A stretch of 29,101 bases of DNA from a virus. The first letter of the stretch is position 1, and every line of letters begins with the position of its first letter. The position numbers and the translations under genes were made by a program. The notes beneath the pieces are model-generated. The model made no database searches. It worked only from the letters and a program-made list of their open reading frames with translations, and was not told where the DNA came from. The stretch is taken from positions 1-29,101 of the IMG/VR virus record IMGVR_UViG_3300024980_000011. One strand, written 5' to 3'. Positions 7,103 through 15,734 of this stretch are shown here, piece after piece.

Positions 7103-8295
7103 ACGGTCACGACCGTAATGTACCCGGACGCCGTGCTCGCTACCTCGTCGAGCGCGAGCGCGTACTCGGTCGACTGGTAGACGGCCCCCGCAACGGTAGC
7201 GACCTCGACAAGCGTCACGAACAGGCCCGGCGCAAAGTACGACACGCCGCCGGCGATCTCGAACGGTGACACGCTCGCGCCGACTACAAACCCGCGCTCG
7301 CCTGGAATCTCGCCCTCGGCGTAAGCCAGAACGGCGGCCTTAACGTCCGCTTGCGGGTCGCCGAGGTAGTTGCCGACGCGTACCGTAACGCGGATAAGCA
7401 TGGGTACGTTCGTCGGGCGGTCAAATAGCACGGTGTAAGTTTGGCCGCTGTATTCGTCGACGACCGGGACCGACTCGGAGCCGTTCCACGCTGCGCCGCA
7501 TGTTTTGTTTTGTAGCAGAGCGAGCGCGACGTCCTCGTCGCTGCCCCCGTCAACGCACGCCCAAACGCTATGCGCGACGAGTGATATGCCGTCGATAACT
7601 TGCGTCGTCGGCGCGATGTTCTCGCGGTACTGCATCGACTTGACGCCCTCGACCGCCTGCACGTCGGAGGTAATCGCCTCATTTACGGATATCCCTTGCC
7701 GCGCAAGCGTGCGCCGGCGCAGGTCACGGAGAGACTCGTCGGACTGCTCCGCCGTACCGAGTACGCCCTCGGTCGGGTTCGTCACGGTTTCCCAGCCGAG
7801 GACCGAGTCGATAACGACGTTCAAAGCGGCCGCGGCGCAAGGGATCGGGCCGAACTCGACAGACTGAAAATTTACCGAGCCGTTTCCGCCGGCGTCAAGC
7901 ACGACCCCGCCGACGGTCTCGAACAGGTCGCCCGCTGCCGTCGCCGCACGCGTGCCGGCGGGGACGTTGGTCGACGGTTGCCCGGCGACCGTTACGTCGC
8001 GAACGAGGGTACGCGTGGCGATTGCGCGCTCGAGGCCCAGTAGGGCGCATATCGCATCGAGAAAGACGCCGCCGGCGAGGTTCGGATTGATCTGGTTTGC
8101 GAGCTGCGCATTATTGGCGGCAACGGCCGCGCGCGCGGAGGTCTCGCCGGCGATCATGACGCCTTGCGGCGTGTCGCTCGTAACCTGCAAGTCGGCGCCG
8201 AGGGCGGCTTTCCATTCGGTCTGGACCTCGAGCAACAGGTCCGCCGTATCGGGTACGATTACGCCGGTCTCGGTGATGAACTGGTAGTTACCCAT
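7099..8295 (-). CDS. Baseplate assembly protein J (gpJ/Mu gp47-like wedge protein), 398 aa
   Basis: This is a main wedge component of contractile-tail baseplates. The N-terminus (ITETGVIVPDTADLLLEVQTEWKAALG) and the middle (ANQINPNLAGGVFLDAICALLGLERA) are the classic baseplate J opening. The domain around residues 180-330 includes GTAEQSDESLRDLRRRTLA and VEGVKSMQYREN. A C-terminal segment with EGEIPGERGFVVGASVSPFEIAGGV completes it. Length is close to the family norm. It overlaps the gp25-like gene by eight bases (ATGGGTAA), as W and J genes commonly do, and is followed by the connector gene. Confidence 0.94.
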   Translation of the reverse strand: MGNYQFITETGVIVPDTADLLLEVQTEWKAALGADLQVTSDTPQGVMIAGETSARAAVAANNAQLANQINPNLAGGVFLDAICALLGLERAIATRTLVRDVTVAGQPSTNVPAGTRAATAAGDLFETVGGVVLDAGGNGSVNFQSVEFGPIPCAAAALNVVIDSVLGWETVTNPTEGVLGTAEQSDESLRDLRRRTLARQGISVNEAITSDVQAVEGVKSMQYRENIAPTTQVIDGISLVAHSVWACVDGGSDEDVALALLQNKTCGAAWNGSESVPVVDEYSGQTYTVLFDRPTNVPMLIRVTVRVGNYLGDPQADVKAAVLAYAEGEIPGERGFVVGASVSPFEIAGGVSYFAPGLFVTLVEVATVAGAVYQSTEYALALDEVASTASGYITVVTV

Positions 8296-8635
8296 TAACC
8301 GCCCCTCGTCCGTAAATTGTGCGTATGCCGGCAGTATATCGCAACGTCGAGCCGGTGCGCGAGGTACTGAACGACTCGACCTCGATCACGCCGGGCACGG
8401 CTTTTAATATCGTCCGCGCGGCCGCCTCGAATTGTATCGGGTTGTAGTTGTCCCAAGCGGTCGCGAGCGTCGGCATCCCGGTGTTGACGGCGTACTGCAT
8501 TTCGCCGCGTTGCGCTTGCATGGCCGTCTTGCAATTTCCAATCACGGCGGCGAGGCCGGTCACAATAGACACGTTGCCGTTTACGTCGAGCGCGATATCG
8601 TTCGCGGTGGTGGTTTCGATTGTCCGGGTCGTCAT
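8288..8635 (-). CDS. GpW/gp25-like baseplate protein, 115 aa
   Basis: The small alpha/beta protein has the sequence pattern of gp25-like wedge proteins. These include DIALDVNGNVSIVTGLAAVIGNCKTAMQAQRGE near the N-terminus, the central NTGMPTLATAWDNYNP, and the C-terminal ILKAVPGVIEVESFSTSRTG. T4 gp25 and P2 gpW join the sheath to the baseplate and start sheath assembly. The gene starts at an ATG that overlaps the stop of the spike gene by four bases and itself overlaps baseplate J by eight. Length is typical. Confidence 0.88.
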   Translation of the reverse strand: MTTRTIETTTANDIALDVNGNVSIVTGLAAVIGNCKTAMQAQRGEMQYAVNTGMPTLATAWDNYNPIQFEAAARTILKAVPGVIEVESFSTSRTGSTLRYTAGIRTIYGRGAVNG

Positions 8636-9333
8636 GGGTTCGGGGGTCCTGAGTTGCCGGCGCCTGGGTCGACGCCGCTATGCGTATGAGTCTCGAAGTC
8701 AATACCGGCGATTTCTGCGCCGGCGGTCGCCGTAACATAGCCAGTTAAAAGGCTTGTGCCCGTCACTTCAAGGTTCCCCGTTACGAGGACGGTCGGCGCT
8801 TCTAACTCAATGCGCGTCGGGTGTACGGCGCGCACGCGATCGGGCCCTACGATTATGCGGACCGTACCGTCTAAATTTTGGATGACCATATCGTCGGCGC
8901 CCACGTCTCCGGCGATCGTGTAGGTATTAAAAATATCGGGAATAAATCGGCCGTCCTCGAAAGAGTGCAGGCGCACGGTGTTCGGTTGCGCTTCCTTGAG
9001 TCCCTGCATAGCGAGCGAGATGTCGCGGTCGCTGGCCTCTATCCACCCCAGATCCCCCGCCTTAACAGGGAAGTTTATCAAGTAGCCGCCGGCGCCGAGG
9101 CAAAGTACCGGCACGCGGGCCACTTGTGCGCGCGAGACTTTCGCCCCGTCGGTCGTCAAGACCGCCACGATGGGTTGAACGGTCGCCATGTTCGAGACGC
9201 GGTCGTACTGGATAACGCGCGCGGGAAGCATGCCGTCGACGTTTTGCAGCATCTTTTTAAATACCGCACGGAAAGCGCCGCCGAGCGTGCCGTCGTCCGC
9301 GGGGTCTTTGCTGGGAATATTGCCTTCGCTCAT
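8632..9333 (-). CDS. Central baseplate spike (gp138 N-terminal/gpV-like), 233 aa
   Basis: Residues about 30-130 look like the OB-fold of gp138/Mu gp45-type spikes (GMLPARVIQYDRVSNMATVQP; VPVLCLGAGGYLINFPVKAGDLGWI). Residues 150-210 contain short beta repeats (VRIIVGPDRVRAVHPTRIELEAP; VTGNLEVTGTSLLTG), the expected beta-helix. The C-terminus reads FETHTHSGVDPGAGNSGPPNP. The HxH pair there is the motif that binds an iron ion at the needle tip of P2 gpV-type spikes, so this is the part that pierces the outer membrane. It overlaps hub and gp25 genes by four bases on each side. Confidence 0.9.
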   Translation of the reverse strand: MSEGNIPSKDPADDGTLGGAFRAVFKKMLQNVDGMLPARVIQYDRVSNMATVQPIVAVLTTDGAKVSRAQVARVPVLCLGAGGYLINFPVKAGDLGWIEASDRDISLAMQGLKEAQPNTVRLHSFEDGRFIPDIFNTYTIAGDVGADDMVIQNLDGTVRIIVGPDRVRAVHPTRIELEAPTVLVTGNLEVTGTSLLTGYVTATAGAEIAGIDFETHTHSGVDPGAGNSGPPNP

Positions 9334-10160
9334 TTTTCGCCCGCCCGTTTACATTCGGCGATAGTGTAAAACGGCGTGTCGCGGTTTGATATCTCAAAAT
9401 TTAATTTATAGATGACGTATTTTCCGTTCATGGCGGGGTTTGCCTTCGAGTCGAGCACGAGCTCGCCGCCGAGTTTGGCGTTCGGGTCAAGTAAAAACGT
9501 CACTTTTACGCCTTGCTCGGTTAGCTCGGGGATCCCTACCATCCCCGTCGCCTCGCTAAGCGTGTGCGTAATGCCGGCGAGCGGGACGTTATAGTCCTTG
9601 ACGACGAGGTTCGCGTCGTCGACGTAGGCGTTCACGTTGCCGGAGGCCGATAGCTTATTAACCTGGTTGAGCGCCGAGCCGGTGAACGAGTAGTTAGAAA
9701 TCAATTTTTCTTTCGCCTCGAATATCAGCGACAGGCCGAGCGCGCTCGCCGCGTCCGCTGCAATACGTGAGAGCGGGGCCTGCGCGCCGTGTGACTTGGC
9801 TACGATAGTGCCCTTACTAAATTGGCCCGTTTTTGACTTGAGCGTCAAGGTGATGTCCGGCGCCTGAGTCGGTACCGCCTCGGTGATGTCGCCCTCGTAC
9901 AAGAGAAAATCGCCCGTCGATACGCGTCCGGCCCATACCTTAACGCGCTTGGGGGTCTTGTTGGAATTGAACGGGCTCGTTTCCGTGAGTAGGTACTGCC
10001 TCACGTCTTTTGAGAGGTTCGAAATCCGAACTTCGCACTCGTTCTGTAGCGGGTTCGCGAACTTAGACCCGGACGCCGAGACCCATAAATCGGAATAGAC
10101 GCGGAGCTGCCCGTCGACTTCAATACCGACCTTTACGATGCGGAGGTCTAGCTCGGCCAT
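9330..10160 (-). CDS. Baseplate hub protein (gp27/Mu gp44-like), 276 aa
   Basis: The chosen start is ATG at 10160, one base after the preceding stop; a TTG at 10193 would add 11 unlikely residues inside the neighbouring gene. The product is beta-rich, beginning with LRIVKVGIEVDGQLRVYSDLWVSASGSK. It contains ECEVRISNLSKDVRQYLL, a pattern of hub proteins in this phage group, and ends with YVIYKLNFEISNRDTPFYTIAECKR. Hub proteins form the trimeric base that holds the spike, whose gene follows directly with a four-base overlap. The call rests on pattern and position between plug and spike genes. Confidence 0.82.
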   Translation of the reverse strand: MAELDLRIVKVGIEVDGQLRVYSDLWVSASGSKFANPLQNECEVRISNLSKDVRQYLLTETSPFNSNKTPKRVKVWAGRVSTGDFLLYEGDITEAVPTQAPDITLTLKSKTGQFSKGTIVAKSHGAQAPLSRIAADAASALGLSLIFEAKEKLISNYSFTGSALNQVNKLSASGNVNAYVDDANLVVKDYNVPLAGITHTLSEATGMVGIPELTEQGVKVTFLLDPNAKLGGELVLDSKANPAMNGKYVIYKLNFEISNRDTPFYTIAECKRAGEK

Positions 10161-10161
10161 G

Positions 10162-10476
10162 TCAGGCCGCCAGTATTTCGTCGGTCGTTGCAAACGCCAG
10201 GAAGCACGTCGAGCCGAACGCCGGGTAATAGGGGATCTCGCCGGGTGCGACGGTCGTAAAAATGAACGAGCCGAACATCCCTACGAGATGGAAGTAAGGG
10301 AGCAACGGCGAGCCGGCGCAAGCGCGGACGCCAGAAATAAGCACGACATCGTCGCGCGTAATCGTGACCGCCATCATGCCGCCGATGTCGCGCAGGGCGA
10401 TGACGTACCGGTGATTGTCGAGCCGGACGGTTAACTCTTGATTAGGTACGGGGTCGAGAGGTATGCGCAGAGTCAT
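10162..10476 (-). CDS. Baseplate plug-type protein (DUF6983-like), 104 aa
   Basis: The small beta-rich protein starts MTLRIPLDPVPNQELTVRLDNHRYVIALRDIGG and continues with VVLISGVRACAGSPLLPYF, the layout of phage baseplate plug proteins (DUF6983-like). It lies between the Dit-like and hub genes and overlaps the former by four bases. It probably closes the tube end or links it to the hub. No enzymatic motif is present. The family match is by memory of pattern and not by alignment. Confidence 0.78.
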   Translation of the reverse strand: MTLRIPLDPVPNQELTVRLDNHRYVIALRDIGGMMAVTITRDDVVLISGVRACAGSPLLPYFHLVGMFGSFIFTTVAPGEIPYYPAFGSTCFLAFATTDEILAA

Positions 10477-11150
10477 CCCCCACCCCCTAGGATGCTTCGG
10501 GTAAAGCTATTGCCGTACGTATCGCGCAACCGACGCGCGGTCGATTGGACCTCGGTCGGGCCTCCGGCGGGCGCGGCGGTTGCGCTGGGCTCTGCCGTGC
10601 CGGTCTGTTGCCCGCGTTTCACGGTCGAGACGTTGCGTTGCTGCGCGACGGCGCGCGGCGGCAACGCCTGGAATTGGACCGTTACGAGGATCGCTTCGCG
10701 CAACCGTAGCGACATGTTGATCGTGTCGTATGTGTCCGGGCTCTCGTCGTGCGGCATGGCTGAGATCAACATGTTGGAATAGCTGCCCGATCGGGTCTGT
10801 ACGACCAGCAACGACGCCCGGTTGTAAAGGTCTTTTATCTGGTTGTAGGTGTCGCGGTAGTCCTCGCCGGACATGACGAGGTAGAGCTCGATCTCGATCG
10901 GGTCAATGACGCGGTGATCGGTCATTGTGCTGCCCGACTCGACGGGGTGATCCATCACGCGCGCCGCCTCGTATACGTCCGCCTTGAGCGGTCGGGCCTT
11001 GGCGAAGACCTGATTAAACTCGTCGTCGAAAACGCCTACGGCGTCCGCTGCTGAGTTTTCCGGCGGAGGCGTGGGCGCAGGGGAGGCCGCCGAGGGGAAG
11101 CTCGGCAGAGTCACGCCTAGGCGGCTCGTGATGATCGTCGGGAGCGTCAT
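10473..11150 (-). CDS. Dit-like phage tail protein, 225 aa
   Basis: Residues about 55-160 are the recognisable domain, with ADVYEAARVMDHPVESGSTMTDHRVIDPIEIELYL, DTYNQIKDLYNRASLLVVQTRSG and ISAMPHDESPDTYDTINMSLRLREA. This matches the Dit-like N-terminal domain of contractile-tail phages, a tube-end or baseplate-initiation component. The first 40 residues and the last 55 are Pro/Ala/Gly-rich linkers. The start ATG overlaps the tape measure stop by four bases. It is followed by the plug gene. Confidence 0.82.
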   Translation of the reverse strand: MTLPTIITSRLGVTLPSFPSAASPAPTPPPENSAADAVGVFDDEFNQVFAKARPLKADVYEAARVMDHPVESGSTMTDHRVIDPIEIELYLVMSGEDYRDTYNQIKDLYNRASLLVVQTRSGSYSNMLISAMPHDESPDTYDTINMSLRLREAILVTVQFQALPPRAVAQQRNVSTVKRGQQTGTAEPSATAAPAGGPTEVQSTARRLRDTYGNSFTRSILGGGG

Positions 11151-12679
11151 GCGGCGACCCCATCGTCGGTGCCGTCGATCGCGTTGCGGAGCTCTTTCTG
11201 CAAGCTAAACGTGAACCCCTTCGCAACGCCCTCGGCGTCGGTCGCTTGCGTGTTAACGGTGACTTTGTCCACGCGTACCGTCGTCGTCTTATTGTTGGTG
11301 CGCGCAGCGTTGTTGATCGAGTTTGAAGTCTGCGAACTGATAGGCGAGTTTGTCGCGCCGAGTGCGCCCTTTGCTACGTTGAGGAGCGAGAGCACGCGCG
11401 ACTTGCCGCCAAACGACGCGCCCTCAAGTTTTTCAAAGATGCTAAAAAGCCCCTCGAGCGCGGGTATCTGCTGCTTGACGTCTGCCACGAGGGCGCGTAT
11501 CGCGTCGCGGAAAGTATTGATCGCGTTCGGGATTGAGTCGTTAAACAGGTCGGACATTAACTGCCCAAACGCGTTAAGGACGACCGTAAGCCAGGTCAGG
11601 CCCTTGCCGATAGCGTTGATCGTTGCGCCTATCGCCTCACCAACAACGCCCCAACTCTCGACGATATCGCCGGTCACGGATTTGTTACCCTTGCCGAACT
11701 GGTAAAGGTCTTCGGTCACGAGGGCGAGCAATGCGCTAAATAATAGGATGGCGCCGGCCGCTGCGATGATCGGGGCGTACAAGAGGAGCGAGCGGGCGCC
11801 GGCCACGATGGCGGCTTGCCCGTAGGCAACAACGGCGGCGGTCAGTACGGTAAAAAATATGGCGACGGTCGTCTTATTTTCTTTCGCCCAGGCCGTCACG
11901 CTTTGCGCCGTGCGCAGGAACCACGTCAACGCCGGGATGACGAGCGTCACGAGCTGCCGTTTCATGTCTTGCCAGAGGTACGAGGTCGCGTCGAGCTCGT
12001 CGTTGTACTTTTTGAACTCCGCCGCTTGCTCCTCGGTCACGACGCCAAGCTCTTTCTGCTTGCGGATAATCTCGTCGAGCCCTGCGCGGCCCTCGCGTAA
12101 TAGGTTAATGGTGCCTTGATCCAGTCCCATTTTAGCGCCTAGGCCCGCCGCCTCCGACGCGCTGAGCTTGGCGAACTGGTCAGACATTTTTTCTAGGGCG
12201 CTTATCGGGTCTTTCGCCCCTTCCTTGATGTCAGCCATCGAGAGCCCGAGCTCTTCGAAAAACGGCAGCATGAGGCCCTTGCCTTTCGTGGCTATGGCGT
12301 TCAGCCCGGTGTTAAGTGTGCCGAGCGACGCAGTAAACGCGCCCGTCTGCCCGCCGGACATTTGCGCGGCGTTGTCCCAGGCGTGTAGCGCCGACACGTT
12401 CACGCCGAGCGCCTCGGCGGAGTCGTTTAGCGTGTCGACAAAATTAGAGACCTCGGATATCGACGACTTGATCGCGCCGATCGAGAATATCGCGCCGAGG
12501 GCAAACGCGGCTTTGCCGGCCAAGTCCATGAACGAGCCGCCGACCATGTCCGCGGCTTTGTCCGTCTGCTGTAATTCTTTCTCGAGTTTCTCGGCCGATT
12601 TGGTCGAGTCGGCGAGACCCTTGTCGAGTTTCTTCGCATCGCTGTCGAACATGAAATAAAAGGTTTCTAAAATATTCAC
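11147..12679 (-). CDS. Tape measure protein, 510 aa
   Basis: The start is GTG at 12679, adjacent to the TAA that ends the predicted frameshifted tail-chaperone product. The N-terminus is helical with coiled-coil character (DAKKLDKGLADSTKSAEKLEKELQQTDKAAD). It continues with VSALHAWDNAAQMSGG and DQFAKLSASEAAGLGAKMGL, a common motif of tape measures in this group. Residues about 265-330 hold hydrophobic segments (VAIFFTVLTAAVVAYG; LLLYAPIIAAAGAILLFSALLAL) thought to insert in the host membrane during DNA entry. A tape measure this short fits a short contractile tail, on the usual rule of about 1.5 angstrom per residue. Confidence 0.9.
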   Translation of the reverse strand: MNILETFYFMFDSDAKKLDKGLADSTKSAEKLEKELQQTDKAADMVGGSFMDLAGKAAFALGAIFSIGAIKSSISEVSNFVDTLNDSAEALGVNVSALHAWDNAAQMSGGQTGAFTASLGTLNTGLNAIATKGKGLMLPFFEELGLSMADIKEGAKDPISALEKMSDQFAKLSASEAAGLGAKMGLDQGTINLLREGRAGLDEIIRKQKELGVVTEEQAAEFKKYNDELDATSYLWQDMKRQLVTLVIPALTWFLRTAQSVTAWAKENKTTVAIFFTVLTAAVVAYGQAAIVAGARSLLLYAPIIAAAGAILLFSALLALVTEDLYQFGKGNKSVTGDIVESWGVVGEAIGATINAIGKGLTWLTVVLNAFGQLMSDLFNDSIPNAINTFRDAIRALVADVKQQIPALEGLFSIFEKLEGASFGGKSRVLSLLNVAKGALGATNSPISSQTSNSINNAARTNNKTTTVRVDKVTVNTQATDAEGVAKGFTFSLQKELRNAIDGTDDGVAA

Positions 12680-13224
12680 TTAGCCGCCTTTCCTTTCGTT
12701 GTGCTTGATTGCGAGATGTTCGTTATACCGTGTGACCGCGATTACTTCCCAAAGATTTAACGCCTCCTCAAGCGTCAATTCGTCCCTTAATTCTTTGTAG
12801 GTTGCGAGCCGCTCGGCGAGGATTGCCCCTGTAAGTCCGTCAATGTTTTGATAATCGACGCTTGCACCTTCTCCCCGATAAGAGCGAAGAAAGTCGAGGC
12901 TTTGCCGTTCGCGAAAAAACTCACGTTGTACTCGATCATCGCCATTTCAAGGCGCATCAGGCACTCAAAATCCGGCACGTGATTGTCGACTAGCCCCTCG
13001 GTCGACAGGGCGAGAGGGCCCGCCGCCGTCGGCACCGACACAAAGCTCATGATTTTTAACATCATGAGCTTGTTCGTCGCGTAGTCGCCGAGCTTAGGGA
13101 GTGCCGAGAGCGGGTACTGCGTAATGATCTCACGGCCTGCAATCGCTGGGAATTTCGAGAGGATGAACTCCTTACTCGCCCCGTCGTGGCACTCAATTTG
13201 AACTGATTTAGGCTGCAGACTCAT
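12680..13224 (-). CDS. Tail assembly chaperone, predicted -1 frameshift fusion, about 181 aa
   Basis: The zero frame reads AGT TTT TTC at 12919-12913, the heptamer T TTT TTC of the classic X XXY YYZ type. A slip back by one base after codon 104 enters a frame open for 77 more codons, ending at TAA 12682-12680, directly before the tape measure GTG. The added C-terminus contains [17 protein letters not shown], then a helical [20 protein letters not shown] stretch and a basic end. This resembles the second domain of other frameshifted chaperones (lambda G/GT and myophage analogues). The 145-aa unshifted form and the fusion would be made in a fixed ratio. No strong stem-loop downstream of the heptamer was seen, so efficiency is unknown. 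Confidence 0.75.
12787..13224 (-). CDS. Tail assembly chaperone, unshifted product, 145 aa
   Basis: The gene follows the tail-tube gene with a four-base overlap and lies before the tape measure, the standard place of tail assembly chaperones. The N-terminus ([43 protein letters not shown]) and the later segment [18 protein letters not shown] are typical of this family in DUF3277 myophages. These chaperones coat the tape measure and recruit tube subunits. The gene ends at TAA 12787-12789. A slippery heptamer at 12913-12919 and a long open -1 frame beyond the stop show that a longer fusion is probably also made. Confidence 0.87.
   Translation of the reverse strand: MSLQPKSVQIECHDGASKEFILSKFPAIAGREIITQYPLSALPKLGDYATNKLMMLKIMSFVSVPTAAGPLALSTEGLVDNHVPDFECLMRLEMAMIEYNVSFFANGKASTFFALIGEKVQASIIKTLTDLQGQSSPSGSQPTKN
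12913..12919 (-). other. Slippery heptamer T TTT TTC for -1 ribosomal frameshift
   Basis: On the minus strand, the six T and one C at 12919-12913 are in phase with the chaperone gene as T TTT TTC. Both tRNAs (TTT and TTC, Phe) can re-pair after moving back one base. The -1 frame reached is open to 12680. A slip at this site would join the two tail-chaperone domains. A second candidate, G GGG CAA near 12831, allows only the P-site tRNA to re-pair and is less likely. Confidence 0.75.
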
Positions 13225-13664
13225 GACCGAGCAACCGACTCAAACGCGAACATGTAAACCTTCGTTTTGTAGCGGCCGGCGCTTGCCACGGAGTTAGCGG
13301 GGGCGCCGTCGGTGATCTTGCCCTGAGTGAACAGAGCCGATCGGCCGTCGGGGAAGCCCACCGATAAGGTGATGACGTCGCGCGCGCTCCGTTTCCCCTT
13401 GCCGACGCGGTTCGCTTCCGCCAGTACGGCAAGATTGCGATCGTCGTCGGAGTTTGGGATCACGGATAACGCGACCTTGATCGGGTTCGCTTTCGAGAAC
13501 GCGATCAGGTCGCCGTTGAGCCCCATAGCGGTTTCCATGATTTGCTGCGTCGGAGCGTCGAACGGGTCGCCGTCGTCGGCGAACTGAGTAACCGCGATGC
13601 CGGTCGGAAACGTCACGGAGGCGCGAACCGAAAGGCGGAGGCCAAAGCCTGATATGTCTTGCAT
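13221..13664 (-). CDS. Tail tube protein (DUF3277 family), 147 aa
   Basis: The product matches DUF3277 in length and pattern. Key features are an N-terminal beta-rich domain with [27 protein letters not shown], a central [33 protein letters not shown], and a C-terminal end [16 protein letters not shown]. It is the inner tube through which DNA passes and against which the sheath contracts. It follows the sheath gene by 13 bases and overlaps the tail chaperone gene by four. Order sheath-tube-chaperone-tape measure is canonical. Confidence 0.92.
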   Translation of the reverse strand: MQDISGFGLRLSVRASVTFPTGIAVTQFADDGDPFDAPTQQIMETAMGLNGDLIAFSKANPIKVALSVIPNSDDDRNLAVLAEANRVGKGKRSARDVITLSVGFPDGRSALFTQGKITDGAPANSVASAGRYKTKVYMFAFESVARS

Positions 13665-13677
13665 GTTACGCGCTCCT

Positions 13678-15186
13678 TTAGATTAGAGAATGGGTGCCGG
13701 ACACGAAACGGACCGCGTCGTCTTTGCTGTATAGCAGCGAGTAAACGGCCTTGTACTCGGTGATTCCGGACTCCGCCACGTATGACTGGATGACGGCGTC
13801 GACCCAATACCCGAGGTTCTGGATCTGGTGCCAAGCGAGATCGTCGCCCGTTTGCTGCGTGACGAAAAGTCGCTGCGCGGTCGTCAGAGTTTTGCCGATG
13901 CTAATCGTACCGTTGAAAATGGCGAGATCGATCGAGTCTTGCACGACTGAGAGTATCTGCAGGCGACCCTCCTCGTTTGCCGGCACGCGCCCAGTGCCCA
14001 GCAATAGCGCCATGAGGGCCGCGCCGACCGAGTCTTTCAGCCATTGCTCGTTCGCGTACACGTTCATGTCGAGAGGGGCGGTCGCTGGGCCCATCAGCAC
14101 GCCGCGCTGGTAGAACGCGAGTGTCTGCCCGGCGGTCTGCGTCGCGCCGTAGTAATTGACCCGAGCGGCGTCGAGCGCATCGCTTACGGCCTCGGTCGTT
14201 ACCGACGGGGTAAGGGCGAACTGTTTAAACATGTAATTCACGGTTGCATTGCGGCGCAGGTAGTCCGTGGCGGCGAGCTGGACCATTGGCACCATCTCGG
14301 GATATTCGCCCGCCGTTACCGACAAGGTTAAGCCAGTACCGGCGTACCCAATGAGCGCGGCGGACCACGACACGTAATCGGCCAAAGCAACGGGGACCAT
14401 GTATTGGAATAACACATTCAGGCCCGAATTATATTCGGCGATGTCGCCATGCTCGGAGATCGTCAGCTCCGAGCTAAATACGAAGGACCCGAAATTGTTC
14501 GAGATGTTTATTGACGCCTGCAGGGCTTCGAGCGGGGTCTGCGCGGCGGCGACGCCGGTTACGTTGATAGCGCCAAGGGAGGTATACAGGCTGAGAGCGT
14601 TGCCGACGTCGGTTAGACCGCTGCCGAGCTGGTCAAACGACATAGCGGTCAAGTCGAGCAACGAGCCGGCGATAACAAAGCGGTTATTCGTGGCGTCGTA
14701 CGAGACGGTCGTCGCGGCGACGTTCGGGTCGGCGTCCGCCGCAAACTCGGCCGTCAACAAGGTCGCGACCTGGGCAAGCGAGACGGCGGTCGAGAAGTCA
14801 ATCGCAGTTAGCGTGACGGTCGAGGCGCCAAAATTAAAGCGCATCGTGCCGGCGGTCACGGTGTTTAAGTAGCCGAGCGTACGAGCGAGCGGGCCGCCGT
14901 ACACGCGAGGCGCGCGGCCGGACGGGGCAAACGAGGAAAAGGACAATTTTTGCGGCGCGCTGATACTCGCCGAAACAAAGTCAAAGTAAAAAGCCGCGCG
15001 TGCCGCCTCGTCGGAGCTCGCCCCGAAAAACGACGACACGTCGTCGGCGCTATTGAACTCTAAGACTGAATCGGCGGAGATCAGCAAAGACTCGCTAAAA
15101 ACGCGGCCGATCAGCTCTCGGTTGGCGACTTGGGAAACTCCGCCGACGCCGCTCGTAATGCTTACGTATTTTGAAAAGGGGATCAT
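13678..15186 (-). CDS. Contractile tail sheath protein (DUF3383 family), 502 aa
   Basis: The long protein begins [33 protein letters not shown], the typical opening of DUF3383 sheath proteins. It contains the repeated beta domain near residues 110-215 ([38 protein letters not shown]) and a C-terminal sheath fold with [24 protein letters not shown] and the late segment [19 protein letters not shown]. Contraction of this sheath drives the tube through the cell envelope. The family identifies the particle as myovirus-like. It lies directly before the DUF3277 tube gene. Confidence 0.94.
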   Translation of the reverse strand: MIPFSKYVSITSGVGGVSQVANRELIGRVFSESLLISADSVLEFNSADDVSSFFGASSDEAARAAFYFDFVSASISAPQKLSFSSFAPSGRAPRVYGGPLARTLGYLNTVTAGTMRFNFGASTVTLTAIDFSTAVSLAQVATLLTAEFAADADPNVAATTVSYDATNNRFVIAGSLLDLTAMSFDQLGSGLTDVGNALSLYTSLGAINVTGVAAAQTPLEALQASINISNNFGSFVFSSELTISEHGDIAEYNSGLNVLFQYMVPVALADYVSWSAALIGYAGTGLTLSVTAGEYPEMVPMVQLAATDYLRRNATVNYMFKQFALTPSVTTEAVSDALDAARVNYYGATQTAGQTLAFYQRGVLMGPATAPLDMNVYANEQWLKDSVGAALMALLLGTGRVPANEEGRLQILSVVQDSIDLAIFNGTISIGKTLTTAQRLFVTQQTGDDLAWHQIQNLGYWVDAVIQSYVAESGITEYKAVYSLLYSKDDAVRFVSGTHSLI

Positions 15187-15197
15187 GGGGCGGGCTC

Positions 15198-15734
15198 CTA
15201 AACTCGGTTAATGATAACTTCTTGTGCGTTGATAATACCAATAATTTCGGTCGTGGTGTCGCGGTGGGTAACGGTGATGTCAAAAGTGGGGTTCGGCATA
15301 AACTCGCCGGAGTCGTCGATCGTGTAGCCGGTGCGGACGTCCTGCACGCGTAGGACCGAGACGCCGTCGGCCAAGAGCGCGGCGCGGGCCGCGTCCGAGC
15401 GCAGTATGGCGGCGGTCGCCTTGAGAATATCGGCGGGCGTTAATTCGAAATCGTTGCTCGGGTCTTGTTGCGCAACGGCGGTAAACTGGTAGGTGCTTTC
15501 CATTTGTTGCGACTCGGTCCCGTACATTACGAGCTCGTCCTCGTCCCATCGGGTCGACCGCTCGGGGTAGCCGTACTGCTTGTCGGTGATCTTGAAAAGC
15601 GAGACGAGCGGCCCCGAGGGGACGCCCTGCTGCGTCGGCTGGTTTCCCTGCTTGACGTCCGCCGCGATCCCGCGCGCCGCGAGGCGGGGCACGATGGCGG
15701 AGCGCAGCGAGATAATGACTTGATTATCGAGCAT
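15198..15734 (-). CDS. Neck / tail-terminator-like protein (LIC_12616-type), 178 aa
   Basis: The chosen start is ATG at 15734, with GGAG further upstream; an in-frame ATG at 15773 would add 13 residues inside the preceding gene. The gene overlaps that one by 11 bases. The product starts MLDNQVIISLRSAIVPRLAARGI and contains GVPSGPLVSLFKITDKQYGYPERS and a beta-rich C-terminus ending EIIGIINAQEVIINRV. Proteins of this kind in the group are called gateway or LIC_12616-domain proteins and are likely tail terminator or neck components. The call is by pattern and by position directly before the sheath gene. Confidence 0.78.
   Translation of the reverse strand: MLDNQVIISLRSAIVPRLAARGIAADVKQGNQPTQQGVPSGPLVSLFKITDKQYGYPERSTRWDEDELVMYGTESQQMESTYQFTAVAQQDPSNDFELTPADILKATAAILRSDAARAALLADGVSVLRVQDVRTGYTIDDSGEFMPNPTFDITVTHRDTTTEIIGIINAQEVIINRV

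Noticed and set aside
12825-12835. G GGG CAA as an alternative slippery site in the tail chaperone gene
   Set aside because: Only the P-site tRNA could re-pair after a -1 slip. T TTT TTC at 12913-12919 allows both tRNAs to re-pair and lies in the same open -1 frame.
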